Origin: Cepaea nemoralis
Lineage: Eukaryota; Mollusca; Gastropoda; Stylommatophora; Helicidae
DNA: 64,000 nucleotides
Reading direction: 5' to 3'
NCBI GenBank assembly: GCA_014155875.1
Contig: JACEFZ010017899.1
Coordinates: 45,359 to 109,358, forward strand
Made by a program: the position numbers and the translations under genes. Shown piece after piece: positions 10,157-20,450 of this stretch (position 1 is the first letter of the stretch; every line of letters begins with the position of its first letter). The notes below the pieces were generated by a model. The model searched no databases and was not told where the DNA came from. It saw nothing but the letters and a program-made list of their open reading frames with translations.

Positions 10157-11674
10157 TGTTCGAGATGTTTAACACACTCGCACTGAAAGTTCCCGTGTGC
10201 TGACTACAAGGTAGTGAGTTCAAAGCTCACACTGTGTGTCCGAGATGTTTAACACACTCGCACTGAAAGTTCCCGTGTGCTGACTACAAGGTAGTGAGTT
10301 CAAAGCTCACACTGTGTGTCCGAGATGTTTAACACACTCGCACTGAAAGTTCCCGTGTGCTGACTACAAGGTAGTGAGTTCAAAGCTCACACTGTGTGTC
10401 CGAGATGTTTAACACACTCGCACTGAAAGTTCCCGTGTGCTGACTACAAGGTAGTGAGGTAATAGTTCACACTGTGTGTCCGAGATGTTTAACACACTCG
10501 CACTGAAAGTTCCCGTGTGCTGACTACAAGGTAGTGAGGTAATAGTTCACACTGTGTGTCCGAGATGTTTAACACACTCGCACTGAAAGTTCCCGTGTGC
10601 TGACTACAAGGTAGTGAGGTAATAGTTCACACTGTGTGTCCGAGATGTTTAACACACTCGCACTGAAAGTTCCCGTGTGCTGACTACAAGGTAGTGAGTT
10701 CATAGCTCACACTGTGTGTCCGAGATGTTTAACACACTCGCACTGAAAGTTCCCGTGTGCTGACTACAAGGTAGTGAGTTCAAAGTTCACACTGTGTGTC
10801 CGAGATGTTTAACACACTCGCACTGAAAGTTCCCGTGTGCTGACTACAAGGTAGTGAGGTAATAGTTCACACTGTGTGTCCGAGATGTTTAACACACTCG
10901 CACTGAAAGTTCCCGTGTGCTGACTACAAGGTAGTGAGGTAATAGTTCACACTGTGTGTCCGAGATGTTTAACACACTCGCACTGAAAGTTCCCGTGTGC
11001 TGACTACAAGGTAGTGAGGTAATAGTTCACACTGTGTGTCCGAGATGTTTAACACACTCGCACTGAAAGTTCCCGTGTGCTGACTACAAGGTAGTGAGTT
11101 CAAAGCTCACACTGTGTGTCCGAGATGTTTAACACACTCGCACTGAAAGTTCCCGTGTGCTGACTACAAGGTAGTGAGGTAATAGTTCACACTGTGTGTC
11201 CGAGATGTTTAACACACTCGCACTGAAAGTTCCCGTGTGCTGACTACAAGGTAGTGAGGTAATAGTTCACACTGTGTGTCCGAGATGTTTAACACACTCG
11301 CACTGAAAGTTCCCGTGTGCTGACTACAAGGTAGTGAGGTAATAGTTCACACTGTGTGTCCGAGATGTTTAACACACTCGCACTGAAAGTTCCCGTGTGC
11401 TGACTACAAGGTAGTGAGTTCATAGCTCACACTGTGTGTCCGAGATGTTTAACACACTCGCACTGAAAGTTCCCGTGTGCTGACTACAAGGTAGTGAGTT
11501 CAAAGTTCACACTGTGTGTCCGAGATGTTTAACACACTCGCACTGAAAGTTCCCGTGTGCTGACTACGGGGTAGTGAGGTAATAGTTCACACTGTGTGTC
11601 CGAGATGTTTAACACACTCGCACTGAAAGTTCCCGTGTGCTGACTACGAGGTAGTGAGTTCATAGCTCACACTG
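10157..11674 (+). repeat. 80-bp satellite, 19 units, tRNA-like
   Basis: Nineteen head-to-tail 80-bp units, nearly identical except in a ~12-bp block. Each unit has a box A-like TGTCCGAGATG (9/11 to consensus). In the reference variant it also has box B-like AGTTCAAAGCT (9/11), 49 bp downstream, the spacing of class II (Ser/Leu-type) tRNAs. GTGAG-TTCAAAG-CTCAC (10214-10230) is a perfect 5-bp T-stem with a 7-nt loop. CTAC-AAG-GTAG just before it resembles a long variable arm, though its last G overlaps the T-stem. CGCAC/GTGTG can pair around an enlarged anticodon-like loop. The D-stem and acceptor stem are not convincing, so this is a tRNA-like relic, not functional tRNA genes. Confidence 0.9.
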
Positions 11675-11804
11675 GTCAGTTAGACTGCAACGTTGACTTC
11701 TAGTTCAGAAACCAATGTTAAACTAATGAACGTAAAATACTTAGCAGTTCACGAATAGCCGATAGGAGCTGGGGGTGAGTCCTACGCCTTGCAAGGGACA
11801 AGCA

Positions 11805-13266
11805 ATTATTTGTTACTATAGACTATAGAGTTGATAATGAAGTAAGCCAATATCAGCCTATTAAAAGGGGTGTGAGACAGGGATGTGTAATGTCTCCAGA
11901 TCTGTTTTCCCTGTACAGTGAAAGTATTTTCAGAAATATTGAAGATATGGAAGGAATCAACATTGGGGGACGATGCATCAATAACATTAGATAATATGTC
12001 TTGATTGCAGACAATGAACAGGACCTGCAAAATTTAGTAGATGCGATTGTTACACACAGTGAACAACTAGGGTTAGAATTCAATCAATCATGTGCCATGC
12101 CGGAAAGCGAGGGCGGTCATGATTCGCCATTTCACTCGATCACCAGAGTCGTGGATCAGCTCAGTGTTCCTGTCTCGTCCATGCCATGTGGCCAAGCCAT
12201 CCAGGTATTTTCCTCTCGGTCTTCCTCTTGGTCTGTTCCCTTCGATATTGCCAGCTGTCACTAAATTCTCCAGTCCATTTCTTCTCATAACATGTCCAAA
12301 AAATTTTGACTGTCTACGTCTAATTTCTCTAATCAATCTACGATTTTCATTTGTCTCTTGTAGTACTTGGTCATTGGTTTTTCTATCTGTCCATGGTATT
12401 CTTTGCATTTTCCTCAGAAACCACATTTCTGCAGCCATCAGATGTTTTTCAGCTTGACTGCACATTGTCCAAGTTTCACATCCATACAAAAGAACAGGCT
12501 CTATGTATCCCCTCAACACTCTTTTTCTCGTTTCAATTGACATCATTTTATTGGTCAGAATGTTTTTCATCTTGCTAAAGGCAAGAATTAAATTGTAAAA
12601 AGACACAGATTATGGTCGTCACTAGGAAGGACGAAATACCACAATGTAATATACAAGTAAATGGGAATATTCTTCAACAAGTGAGCAGGTACAATTATCT
12701 CGGAACAGTTATAACATCTGATGGGAGATGCCTTGAAGAGATTAGAACAAGAATCGCCATGGCAAAAGTAGCCTTTAGCAAGATGAAAAACATATTGACC
12801 AATAAAAAGATGTCAATTGAAACGAGAAAAAGAGTGTTGAGATGCTACATTGAACCTGTACTTTTATATGGATGTGAAGCATGGACAATGAGCAGTCAGG
12901 CTGACAAACATCTGATGGCTGTAGAGATGTGGTTTCTGAGGAAAATGCAAAGAATACCATGGACAGCCAGAAAGACCAATGAACAAGTCCTTCAAGAAAC
13001 AAATGAAGATCGTAAATTGATTAGAGAAATTAGACGTAGACAGTCAAAATGTTTTGGGCATGTTATAAGAAGAAATGGATTGGAGAATTTGGTGACAACT
13101 GGTAAGATCGAGGGGAACAGACCAAGGGGAAGACCTAGAAGCAAGTACCTGGATGGCTTGGCCTTGTGGCATGGTCGAGACAGAAACACGGAGCTGATCC
13201 ACGACTCTGGTGATCGAGTGAGATGGCAGAACATGACCGCCCACGCTTACCGGCATGGCACATGAT
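11805..13266 (+). pseudogene. RTE-like LINE, RT core to 3' end, interrupted
   Basis: The plus strand starts inside the reverse transcriptase: VDNEVSQYQPIKRGVRQGCVMSPDLFSLY (~11,828-11,915), the conserved R.GVRQGC..SP block of non-LTR RTs. The following NNIR.YADD.VLIA block has lost the catalytic YADD by a short deletion that leaves a stop (~11,985-12,005). After an inserted inverted LINE copy (12,085-12,583) the frame resumes and stays open for 217 codons (12,612-13,265). It covers YNYLGTVITSDGRC, the RT thumb, YGCEAWTMSS, RRQSKCFGHVIRRNGLENLV, EGNRPRGRPRSKYLDGLALW and a C-terminal HGT. The 3' end is CATGATGGATGGATGG. The element is dead: no endonuclease domain and no catalytic box. Confidence 0.9.
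12085..12583 (-). pseudogene. RTE-like LINE insertion nested in its own family
   Basis: A 499-bp, 5'-truncated minus-strand copy of the same LINE family (open frame 12,088-12,606, C-terminal region from FSKMKNILTNK to RHGT). It is flanked by a target-site duplication: AGAATTCAAT at 12,075-12,084 and AGAATTAAAT at 12,584-12,593 (9/10). Removing it and one repeat restores the host frame across ..LEFN and the lysines that follow. With the host's 12,772-13,266 it forms an inverted repeat of about 490-bp arms and a ~200-bp spacer. Confidence 0.88.
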
Positions 13267-13688
13267 GGATGGATGGATAGACGATCTGAACACCAATGCA
13301 TCGAATTTAACTGATTAAGTGCCATGGGATGATCGTCGTATTCAAACTTTCCGTAATTGCCATGGGATTATAAATCAAACTATAGTTAAAATAGCAATAC
13401 AGTAGTTTTCCATATACACCCCCCCCCCCCTTTTTTTTTAAATTGTATGTACATATAATGCAACATGTATGATACAATATTAACAACTTTTAAGTCACGA
13501 CTGTTACGCATTCTTGCTTCCCATTTTCCGCCATCTATTTTTGTTTGGTTAAATCCTAATTTTTGTTTGGCACTGAATCTGTTAACAGTTAAAACTCGCA
13601 GCCAACCAACAATCATGCTCTTCGTTCTCACAGAACTGATCAAGTCCCAGAGATACAAGCATTCATTATTTAAAGTAACCACAGCTTA
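13267..13688. other. No recognised gene; short C and T homopolymers
   Basis: Contains poly(C) then poly(T) at 13,420-13,438. Frames of 74 and 98 codons on opposite strands are unrecognised. Confidence 0.5.
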
Positions 13689-13689
13689 G

Positions 13690-15455
13690 GATAGAACGAA
13701 TACACATATTGGTCGAAGAAAGACAGTGTTTAAGATAGAGCAAAAAAACGTAATAGTCGAAAGTAGCTAGTATTTAAGATGAAACGAATACTAGTAATAG
13801 TTGAATGTAGTCAGCGTTTAAGATAGAATGAATACAAGCAATAGTTAAGGAAGCCAGTGTTTAAGATAGAACGAACATATGCCATAGTTGAAGCTATCCA
13901 GTTTTTAAGATGGAATGAATGTAGGCAATAGTTGAAGGTAGTGAGTGTGTAAGATAGAACGAATACAACAGTTGAATGTAGGCAATGTATAAGACAGAAC
14001 TGATACAAGTAACAGTTGAATGTAGGCAATGTTTAAGACAGAACTAATACAAGTAACAGTTAAATGTAGGCAATGTTTAAGACAGAACTGATACAAGTAA
14101 CAGTTGAATGTAGGCAATGTTTAAGACAGAACCAATACAAGTAATAGTTGAAGGTAGCCAGTGTTTAAGATAGAACCAATACAAGTAATAGTTTAAGGTA
14201 GCCAGTGTTTAAGATAGAACCAATACAAGTAATAGTTGAAGGTAGCCAATGTTTAAGATAGAACCAATACAAGTAATAGTTGAAGGTAGCCAGTGTTTAA
14301 GATAGAACCAATACAAATAATAGCTGAAGGTAACCAGTGTTTAAGATAGAACCAACACAAGTAATAGCTGAAGGTAGCCAATGTTTAAGATAGAACCAAT
14401 GCAAGTAATAGTTGAAGGTAGCCAGTGTTTAAGATAGAACCAATACAAGGAATAGCTGAAGGTAGCCAATGTTTAAGATATAACCAATACAAGTAACAGT
14501 TGAAGGTAGCCAGTGTTTAAGATAGAACCAATACAAGTAATAGCTGAAGGTAACCAGTGTTTAAGATAGAACCAATACAAGTAATAGCTGAAGGTAGCCA
14601 ATGTTTAAGATAGAACCAATACAATTAATATCTAAAGGTAGCCAATGTTTAAGTTAGAACTATTACAAGTAACAGTTGAATGTAGTCAGTGTTTAAGATA
14701 GAACCAACACAAGTAATAGCTGAAGGTAGCCAGTGTTTAAGATAGAACCAAGACAATTAATAGCTGAAGGTAGCCAATGTTTAAGATAGAACTATTACAA
14801 GTAACAGTTGAATGTATCCAGTGTTTAAGATAGAACTGAGACAAGTAATAGCTGAAGGTAGCCAATGTTTAAGATAGAACTAATACAATTAATAGTTGAA
14901 GGTAGCCAGTGTTTAAGATAGAACCAATACAAGTAATAGCTGAAGGTAGCCAGTGTTTATGATAGAACCAACACAAGTAATAGCTGAAGGTAGCCAGTGT
15001 TTAAGATAGACCCAATATAAGGAACAGCTGAAGGTAGCCAATGTTTAAGACATAACCAATACAAGTAATAGTTGAAGGTAGCCAGTGTTTAAGATAGAAC
15101 CAATACAAGTAATAGCTGAAGGTAGCCAGTGTTTAAGATAGAACTAAGGCAAGTAATAGCTGAAGGTAGCCAATGTTTAAGATAGAACTAATACAAGTAA
15201 TATCTGAAGGTAGCCAGTGTTTAAGATAGAACCAATACAAGTAATAGTTGAAGGTAGCCAGTGTTTAAGATAGAACTAATACAACTAACAGTTGAAGGTA
15301 GCCACTGTTTAAGATAGAACCAATACAAGTAATAGTTGAAGGTAGCCAGTGTTTAAGATAGAACCAATACAAGTAATAGTTGAAGGTAGCCAGTGTTTAG
15401 AATAAAACGAATGTAGGTAATAACTTATAGCAGCCAGGTTTTAAGATACAATTTG
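13690..15455. repeat. 44-bp minisatellite, ~40 units
   Basis: The unit reads CAATACAAGTAATAGTTGAA then GGTAGCCAGTGTTTAAGATAGAAC. Point variants alternate (AGTTGAA/AGCTGAA, CCAGTG/CCAATG, AACCAATAC/AACTAATAC). Units at both ends are more diverged. It is non-coding: the period is not a multiple of three and the frames close. Confidence 0.95.
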
Positions 15456-15464
15456 CATGTTTAC

Positions 15465-15580
15465 GTTCATCAGCTTTGAACTTAAACGTGGCCCACTCAC
15501 CAGCTACTAGTACTAGTGAATGCACTGGACCGATTTTACGTGCAGGTTACCTTTTATCTATCGTCAATGTCCACCGTTAC
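15465..15580 (-). mobile_element. SINE-B body fragment
   Basis: CAGCTTTGAACTTAAACGTGGCCCA and GATTTTACGTGCAGGTTACCTTTTATCTATCGTCAATGTCC follow the SINE-B body order seen at 24,600-24,720. The tRNA head is absent. It lies between the 44-bp array and the next LINE. Confidence 0.55.
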
Positions 15581-15589
15581 CAAGCAAAG

Positions 15590-16140
15590 ACATATCAACA
15601 AACATCAGATTGAATAATGAAGACATGGAACTTATCACAAACTGTGAATATTTTGGCTCCATAGTAAACACTGATGAGAAATGTTCAAACGAAAACACCC
15701 GTGCAGATGCTGAAGTTGAACTATTTTAACAGCCTGTAGCACAACTTTGAAGCAACAGAAATGTGGTTCCTGAGACGAATGTTGCGAATTCCTTGGATTG
15801 CCAAAGTAAATAACAACGACTACCTGAAAGAGGCTAATGAAACTAGAAAATTATATACACAAATAAGAAAGAGACAAACAACTTTCTTTGATCATGTGAT
15901 GAGAAGAGAGGCATTTAAGAACATCGTGATGACAGGGAACATTGAGGTGAAGAAAGGAAGGGACCGACTAAGAGAAATGATGATGGATGCACTGATACGG
16001 TGGCATGGGAGAAATATCAGCAGCAGAGTTGATCCAGAACACCAAAGGCAGAGATCTGTGGAGAGACATAGACTTCTACGTAAGCTGGCATTGCACTTGA
16101 TGAACAGTTTTGGAATGAACACTGATAGAAGGCATAATTA
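15590..16140 (+). pseudogene. RTE-like LINE C-terminal fragment
   Basis: The first segment reads NIRLNNEDMELITNCEYFGSIV and NTDEKCSNE (15,600-15,700), the region just after the RT palm. Following a stop and frame change, 15,761-16,141 stays open with MWFLRRMLRIPWIAK, IRKRQTTFFDHVMRREAFKNIV, GNIEVKKGRDRLREMMMDAL and RWHGRN. Compared with the 12.6 kb family it is a different subfamily, and the same as the minus-strand fragment at 63,363-63,900. FGHV has become FDHV. Confidence 0.82.
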
Positions 16141-16289
16141 ACGGAAGAAAAAGCAGGGGTTCACGAGCACGGAGATGGATACAGGGCACTGGATAGACAC
16201 TGGACATGAACATGCACACGGCAGTGGATCTGGTCAGGGATTGAGATTCTTCTCGGCGGGCCGTGATGAGAGAGATGTACCTCCTACAC

Positions 16290-16336
16290 GATGCTGATGA
16301 TGATGACGATGACGATGATAATAATGATGATGATGG

Positions 16337-16388
<52 letters not shown>

Positions 16389-16440
16389 CATGACGCAGAT
16401 GACGATGATGATGAGGACGATGATGGTCAGAATAAGTTAA
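16290..16440. repeat. (GAT)n microsatellite
   Basis: Imperfect (GAT)n, perfect from about 16,338 to 16,388. It follows the LINE fragment at 15.6-16.1 kb by ~150 bp, consistent with a GAT-type LINE tail. Confidence 0.95.
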
Positions 16441-16474
16441 TAGCTACTTAAGACTACAGAGAAGCCGATTCTAC

Positions 16475-16711
16475 TCAGAAATCAGTGTTGCAGAACTGAA
16501 CATAAGCATGATTGAATAAACCTATTCGGCTGCCCGTCAGGTAGTCCATGAAGCGATCGGCGCGTGTCTCGTAATCCACGTAAGTGACGTGACATTTCTT
16601 AGGAATAATGACGAACAGCAAATTGCTGGACCCACGCATGATTGCTCCCTTTGTAGACAGTAATTTGGCGAAACATTTTCTACAACGATGTAATGCGTTA
16701 TACAGAATCAT
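16475..16711 (-). other. Unrecognised 78-codon open frame
   Basis: The translation has a natural-looking composition (KKCHVTYVDYETRADRFMDY in the middle) unlike the low-complexity frames elsewhere. I do not recognise a family. No flanking splice signals or upstream coding sequence were found. It could be an exon fragment, part of an unidentified repeat, or chance. Confidence 0.2.
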
Positions 16712-16754
16712 ACTGAATACTGAGTTTACGAACTGACATTACTGAATTAGGGAT

Positions 16755-17000
16755 TAGCTAGTCGTTAGTCAATGTTCTAACTTCACGGCAAAGGGTCACC
16801 CTATAATGCTCCGTTTCTGTGCCAGTGAAAATTACACAAATGCTCATCATTGTCCTATGTGAAAAATGGAATAGACAACAGTCCCGACAAACTGACAGCA
16901 CACACAGGTATGCATGTAAAAGGTCGCTATCAATCAGCCAACACAACAGGCCGCCACTAAAATTGCATATCATTGTCCATGGTAACGGCAGTCACTAGAA
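16755..17000 (-). mobile_element. SINE-D copy 1
   Basis: The minus-strand body contains the blocks GTGAAGTTAGAACATTG, CGGAGCATTATAGGGTGACC and TTTCACTGGCACAGAAACGG, shared with 27,012, 29,330 and 55,140. The 3' end is marked by TAGTCGTTAGTC at 16,759 (a decayed (TTAG)n tail). The tRNA-like head is not clear in this copy. Confidence 0.65.
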
Positions 17001-17688
17001 AACCAGCAGGTACATACACATTACTGCATAAGGCAAAACCAGCTAGTTCAGCAACCGGTCGTCCGTCATTTTTCTCAACATGCAGTTCACGTTACAAAGA
17101 ACGCATTCCCCGTTACTCTTTTGAATAGCCGCCGAAATTCCCGATCGTGTTCCGAAAAAGAGAGTTAAAATTGTACCTTAACTTGATTGTTTTTGTTGTG
17201 TCATAGGTTATTAATGCTGTTTAACATCTGCAATGCTAGAGCCAGTCTGTGTCTAACTTCCTGTGAACATGTATAACGCTGGAGACGTTTTTAGTTTCCT
17301 GCATCGGGACAGCAATAAGGCATCAGTGAGGTTCACTTCTACTTTCTTACGAGCTCACGTTGTGCCTCTTTCTGCATATTTCTTTGTCACATTGTCGTCG
17401 TGTTTTTAGCTTCTGCACTTATTTGGGTAAAAAGAAAAAAAAAAGACTACTTGTTTTCGTTGTCTTACTTCTTTTGCTAGTTCTAAAGTAAAGATGATTT
17501 TGTTGTTTCTTTTATTTAGCCAACGATGGCAGATAACTAACTGGTCAGATATCCCGAATGACACGAATTCTTTGAAGGCTATTATGAACATGTTAAAAGA
17601 ACTAGCAATATGTTCTGATTAATAAAGTTACACACGTTACATTTGTACAGGCAAAACGCTAATTCTAAAGACATTATTTAATATTTCG
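17001..17688. other. No recognised gene
   Basis: Single-copy-looking sequence, AT-rich toward the right, with poly(A) at 17,430-17,442. Small frames are unrecognised. Confidence 0.5.
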
Positions 17689-17689
17689 A

Positions 17690-18048
17690 ATAACTCAGCA
17701 GGACGGACATTGAGGAAAAAGCATGGATTTTCAGTTCAGGGCATGCAGATGTGCGGGGCAATGAACAGGCTGGTTGGCTGGCTGCTGCTGCTGCCCCCAC
17801 TGGGAGAAGAGCTACTTTATGATGAAGATGCTATGATAAAAGCTCTCTGGAATCGGGTGGAGAGTGCAGCTGAACAGACGGAGTATCCATATCTAGCAAT
17901 ACTACCTCAGAAGGAAGTGAGTAGAGGGTCAGGACAGGCGGACTATTATCAAAAGGCTACTGGAATAATCAACATAGGAACGCTTAGGCGGCTTTTGAAG
18001 AGGAACGTTGTGTGGCAATGTCCGGAAAGCAGTAATGTTGATTCTTAA
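17690..18048 (+). pseudogene. LINE-I-like RNase H C-terminal remnant
   Basis: In one frame HADVRGNEQAGWLA (~17,740-17,782) matches the GHADV.GNE.AD.LA motif that ends the RNase H domain; the catalytic Asp after EQA has become Gly. In another frame (to 18,048) follow IKALWNRVESAAEQTEYP, GTLRRLLKRN and WQCPESSNVDS, the family's C-terminal zinc-knuckle-like WECPEC.DV end with Cys replaced by Ser. Frameshifted and dead. Confidence 0.78.
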
Positions 18049-18420
18049 ATTCAGTATTTTGTATTCAAATTGCGGATGGTATTTGCACCACAGAAGTAGC
18101 AAAAATAGTGCCTACACTGGGCTACCTTCTTGGAGCAGCTCTTCGTTATGCGGCCTACCCACAGGCTGTGTTTCCAGTCTGGCTAATGCTCCCATGACTG
18201 GTATAGTATTGGCATTGCACACCCAAGGGGTTCCTAGATTTGGAGAAGGGGAGGAGAGTTCTGCGCCACAGTCTACGTGAAGATGATGATTCGGCAGTGA
18301 GGTGGGAGGAACGTCTCTACGCCAGACACAACTCAATAGAAGCAAAGCCTGTTCATGGCTCATACGACCTCAGTGTAGCCATACAGGGAGTAGAGAGATA
18401 GAATTCAGTTCTTCCAGTGG
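18049..18420. other. Unclassified stretch after the LINE
   Basis: No recognised protein or repeat. It may be 3' flanking sequence. GAAGATGATGATTCGG occurs at 18,280. Confidence 0.4.
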
Positions 18421-18423
18421 TAT

Positions 18424-19055
18424 TCCAATCAACCAACCAACCATCCAACCAATCAACCAATCAACCAATCAACCATCCAACCAATCAACCAATCAACCAA
18501 TCAACCAATCAACCAATCAACCAATCAACCAATCAACCAATCAACCATCCAACCAATCAACCAATCAACCAATCAACCAATCAACCAATCAACCAATCAA
18601 CCAATCAACCAATCAACCAATCAACCAATCAACCAATCAACCAATCAACCAATCAACCAATCAACCAATCAACCAATCAACCAATCAACCAATCAACCAA
18701 TCAACCAATCAACCAATCAACCAATCAACCAATCAACCAATCAACCAACCAACCAATCAACCAATCAACCAATCAACCAATCAACCAATCAACCAATCAA
18801 CCAATCAACCAATCAACCAACCAACCAATCAACCAATCAACCAATCAACCAATCAACCACCAACCAATCAACCAATCAACCAATCAATCAATCAACCAAT
18901 CAACCAACCGACCGACCAACTCTCGATCGACCAATGAACCAACCGACCGACCGACCAACCGACAGACCAACCAACCAACCAACCAACCACCAACCAACCA
19001 ACCAACCAACCAACCAGCAAGCCACTAAGCCAGCCAGCCAGCCAACCAGCCAATC
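18424..19055. repeat. 8-bp (CCAATCAA)n array grading into (CCAA)n/(CCGA)n
   Basis: About 55 units of CAATCAAC from 18,424 to 18,905, with occasional CCATCCAA and CAACCAAC variants, then CCGACCGA and CCAACCAA to 19,055. Frames of 203-211 codons encoding NQPINQST repeats are artefacts: the array has no stop codon in any plus frame. Confidence 0.96.
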
Positions 19056-19084
19056 CATATTTTGGGGTCCTAATGTTCATTCTA

Positions 19085-19172
19085 ACTATTGAGTGTATTT
19101 TTGCCAAGAAATCAACAATCAGCTGAAAGATGCTGATGTTGACAGCGATGTCCTGTAAAGGATATGCGAACA
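19085..19172 (+). mobile_element. SINE-C tail-half copy
   Basis: Starts near AACTATTGAGTGTA and runs through CAAGAAATCAACAATCAGC to GATGTCCTGTAAAGGATATG. The head is absent. Confidence 0.75.
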
Positions 19173-19194
19173 AAACAAAACCATGTTCATTCTG

Positions 19195-19430
19195 CCGATC
19201 TCCCTGGCCTAGAGGTTGGCGACTTTCTCCGTAATCCCGTTTATTCACTTGAGCAAACGCAGCTACGCGAGAATCGGTAGCGGTTCTAGCCGCTCCCGTT
19301 ACTTAAGGGATATGTGAGCTGGCCGCTCAGAAAGCAATGGCAAACCACTGAGCGTAATCTTGTCAAGAAATCAACAAGAGCAGTTCATGCTGGTGTTGAC
19401 AGCGATGTCCTGTAATAGGATATGCGGGGG
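19195..19430 (+). mobile_element. SINE-C copy, full length
   Basis: Box A TGGCCTAGAGG at 19,205-19,215 fits TRGYNNARNGG exactly. A box B-like GGTTCTAGCCG is at 19,282-19,292. The body and GTAATAGGATATGCG end match the family. The interval between boxes (66 bp) is long for a tRNA, and a CGTAATCCCGTTTA segment lies between them. Confidence 0.82.
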
Positions 19431-19529
19431 AAAAAATGTTCATTCTGGTTTTACCTCCACCCCTCCCCCACCTCATTATTTCATCTTTGTGTTGTGGTTA
19501 TGTGGGTAGTAAAACGTCTGTCAGCCTAG

Positions 19530-19715
19530 CGTCACCACAATCCTTTCACGGTATTCGTTGCATTGTCCTCGGAAACCACACTTCCACTGACGTTCGATGT
19601 TTCACTTGTATAGAACAGTATGGGTTATATTTAACACTTAAATACTCCTTTTTCTCGCTGCAGTTGACAACTTTTGTTTATGTGTGCTGGATTATTTCAC
19701 CAAGATGAAAGCACA
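19530..19715 (-). pseudogene. RTE-like LINE remnant
   Basis: CACGGTATTCGTTGCATTGTCCTCGGAAACCACACTTCC and ACGTTCGATGTTTCAC..., on the minus strand, match the region that encodes MWFLRKMQRIPW in better copies. The end TTTCACCAAGATGAAA matches FSKMKN. It is very decayed. Confidence 0.6.
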
Positions 19716-20213
19716 GTTGAGGACAGAAGTAATCAATAACCCGAAGAGATGAACCGACTAATTTTCGGTAACGTAGGTTAGGTAATTCGATAGGCAGATA
19801 ATGAGCCGGACATAATGACGACTGAACTAATCTGCCCGCAATAAATGAATGGTTAGGGGAGAAACTTGTTTTGTTAGTTGAAAGTCGGGCAAATGTTTTA
19901 GAAACGAGATGATTGTGAGTGCATGAGCTATCTGTTGTGTGTGCATGAGCTACAGTTTGTGTATGCATGAACTATTGTTGTATATCATGAACTGGATCTG
20001 TTGTAAGTATATGAACTACTGTATAACACAATGGACATGATCTTTTGTGAGTGAATGAACTGTTACTGCATATGAACTTGATCTATTGTGAGTGAATAAA
20101 TTACTGTATGTGAACTTGATCTATTGTGAGTGAATAAATTACTGTATAACATAAAGAATATGTCAGTTGTGAGTGAACTTGATCTGTTGTGAACGAACGA
20201 ATGAATGAACTAA

Positions 20214-20425
20214 CTTTATTTTCAAATGATCACAATTTGGGCACGCTGGCCCGTTTTACATTCGGCCCTTCCAATCACTCATCTTTCGTACATCAATTAA
20301 ATATTTTGCAGGTTACATTCACATAGGAAGAAAACATTTTCAAATGAAAATTGTGAACATAAACAATGCTTATTACCATGTTATGAGACAGGCAAGAAGC
20401 CAGCCACACATACACAGCACATTCG
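20214..20425 (-). mobile_element. 212-bp retroelement-like insertion
   Basis: Flanked by an 11-bp direct duplication GAATGAACTAA (20,203-20,213 and 20,426-20,436). Read on the minus strand it ends ...CATTTGAAAATAAAG next to the TTAGTTCATTC repeat, resembling a LINE 3' UTR with polyadenylation-like signal. No coding part is left and the family is unknown. Confidence 0.65.
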
Positions 20426-20450
20426 GAATGAACTAATGTATATGAACTTG

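Noticed and set aside
10157..11674. CRISPR array
   Set aside because: Units are continuous and identical with no unique spacers, and the DNA is eukaryotic. The same applies to the 44-, 55/56- and 39-bp arrays.
18302..19028. 203-211 codon Asn/Gln/Pro/Ser/Thr frames
   Set aside because: Translation of an 8-bp repeat that lacks stop codons in any plus frame.
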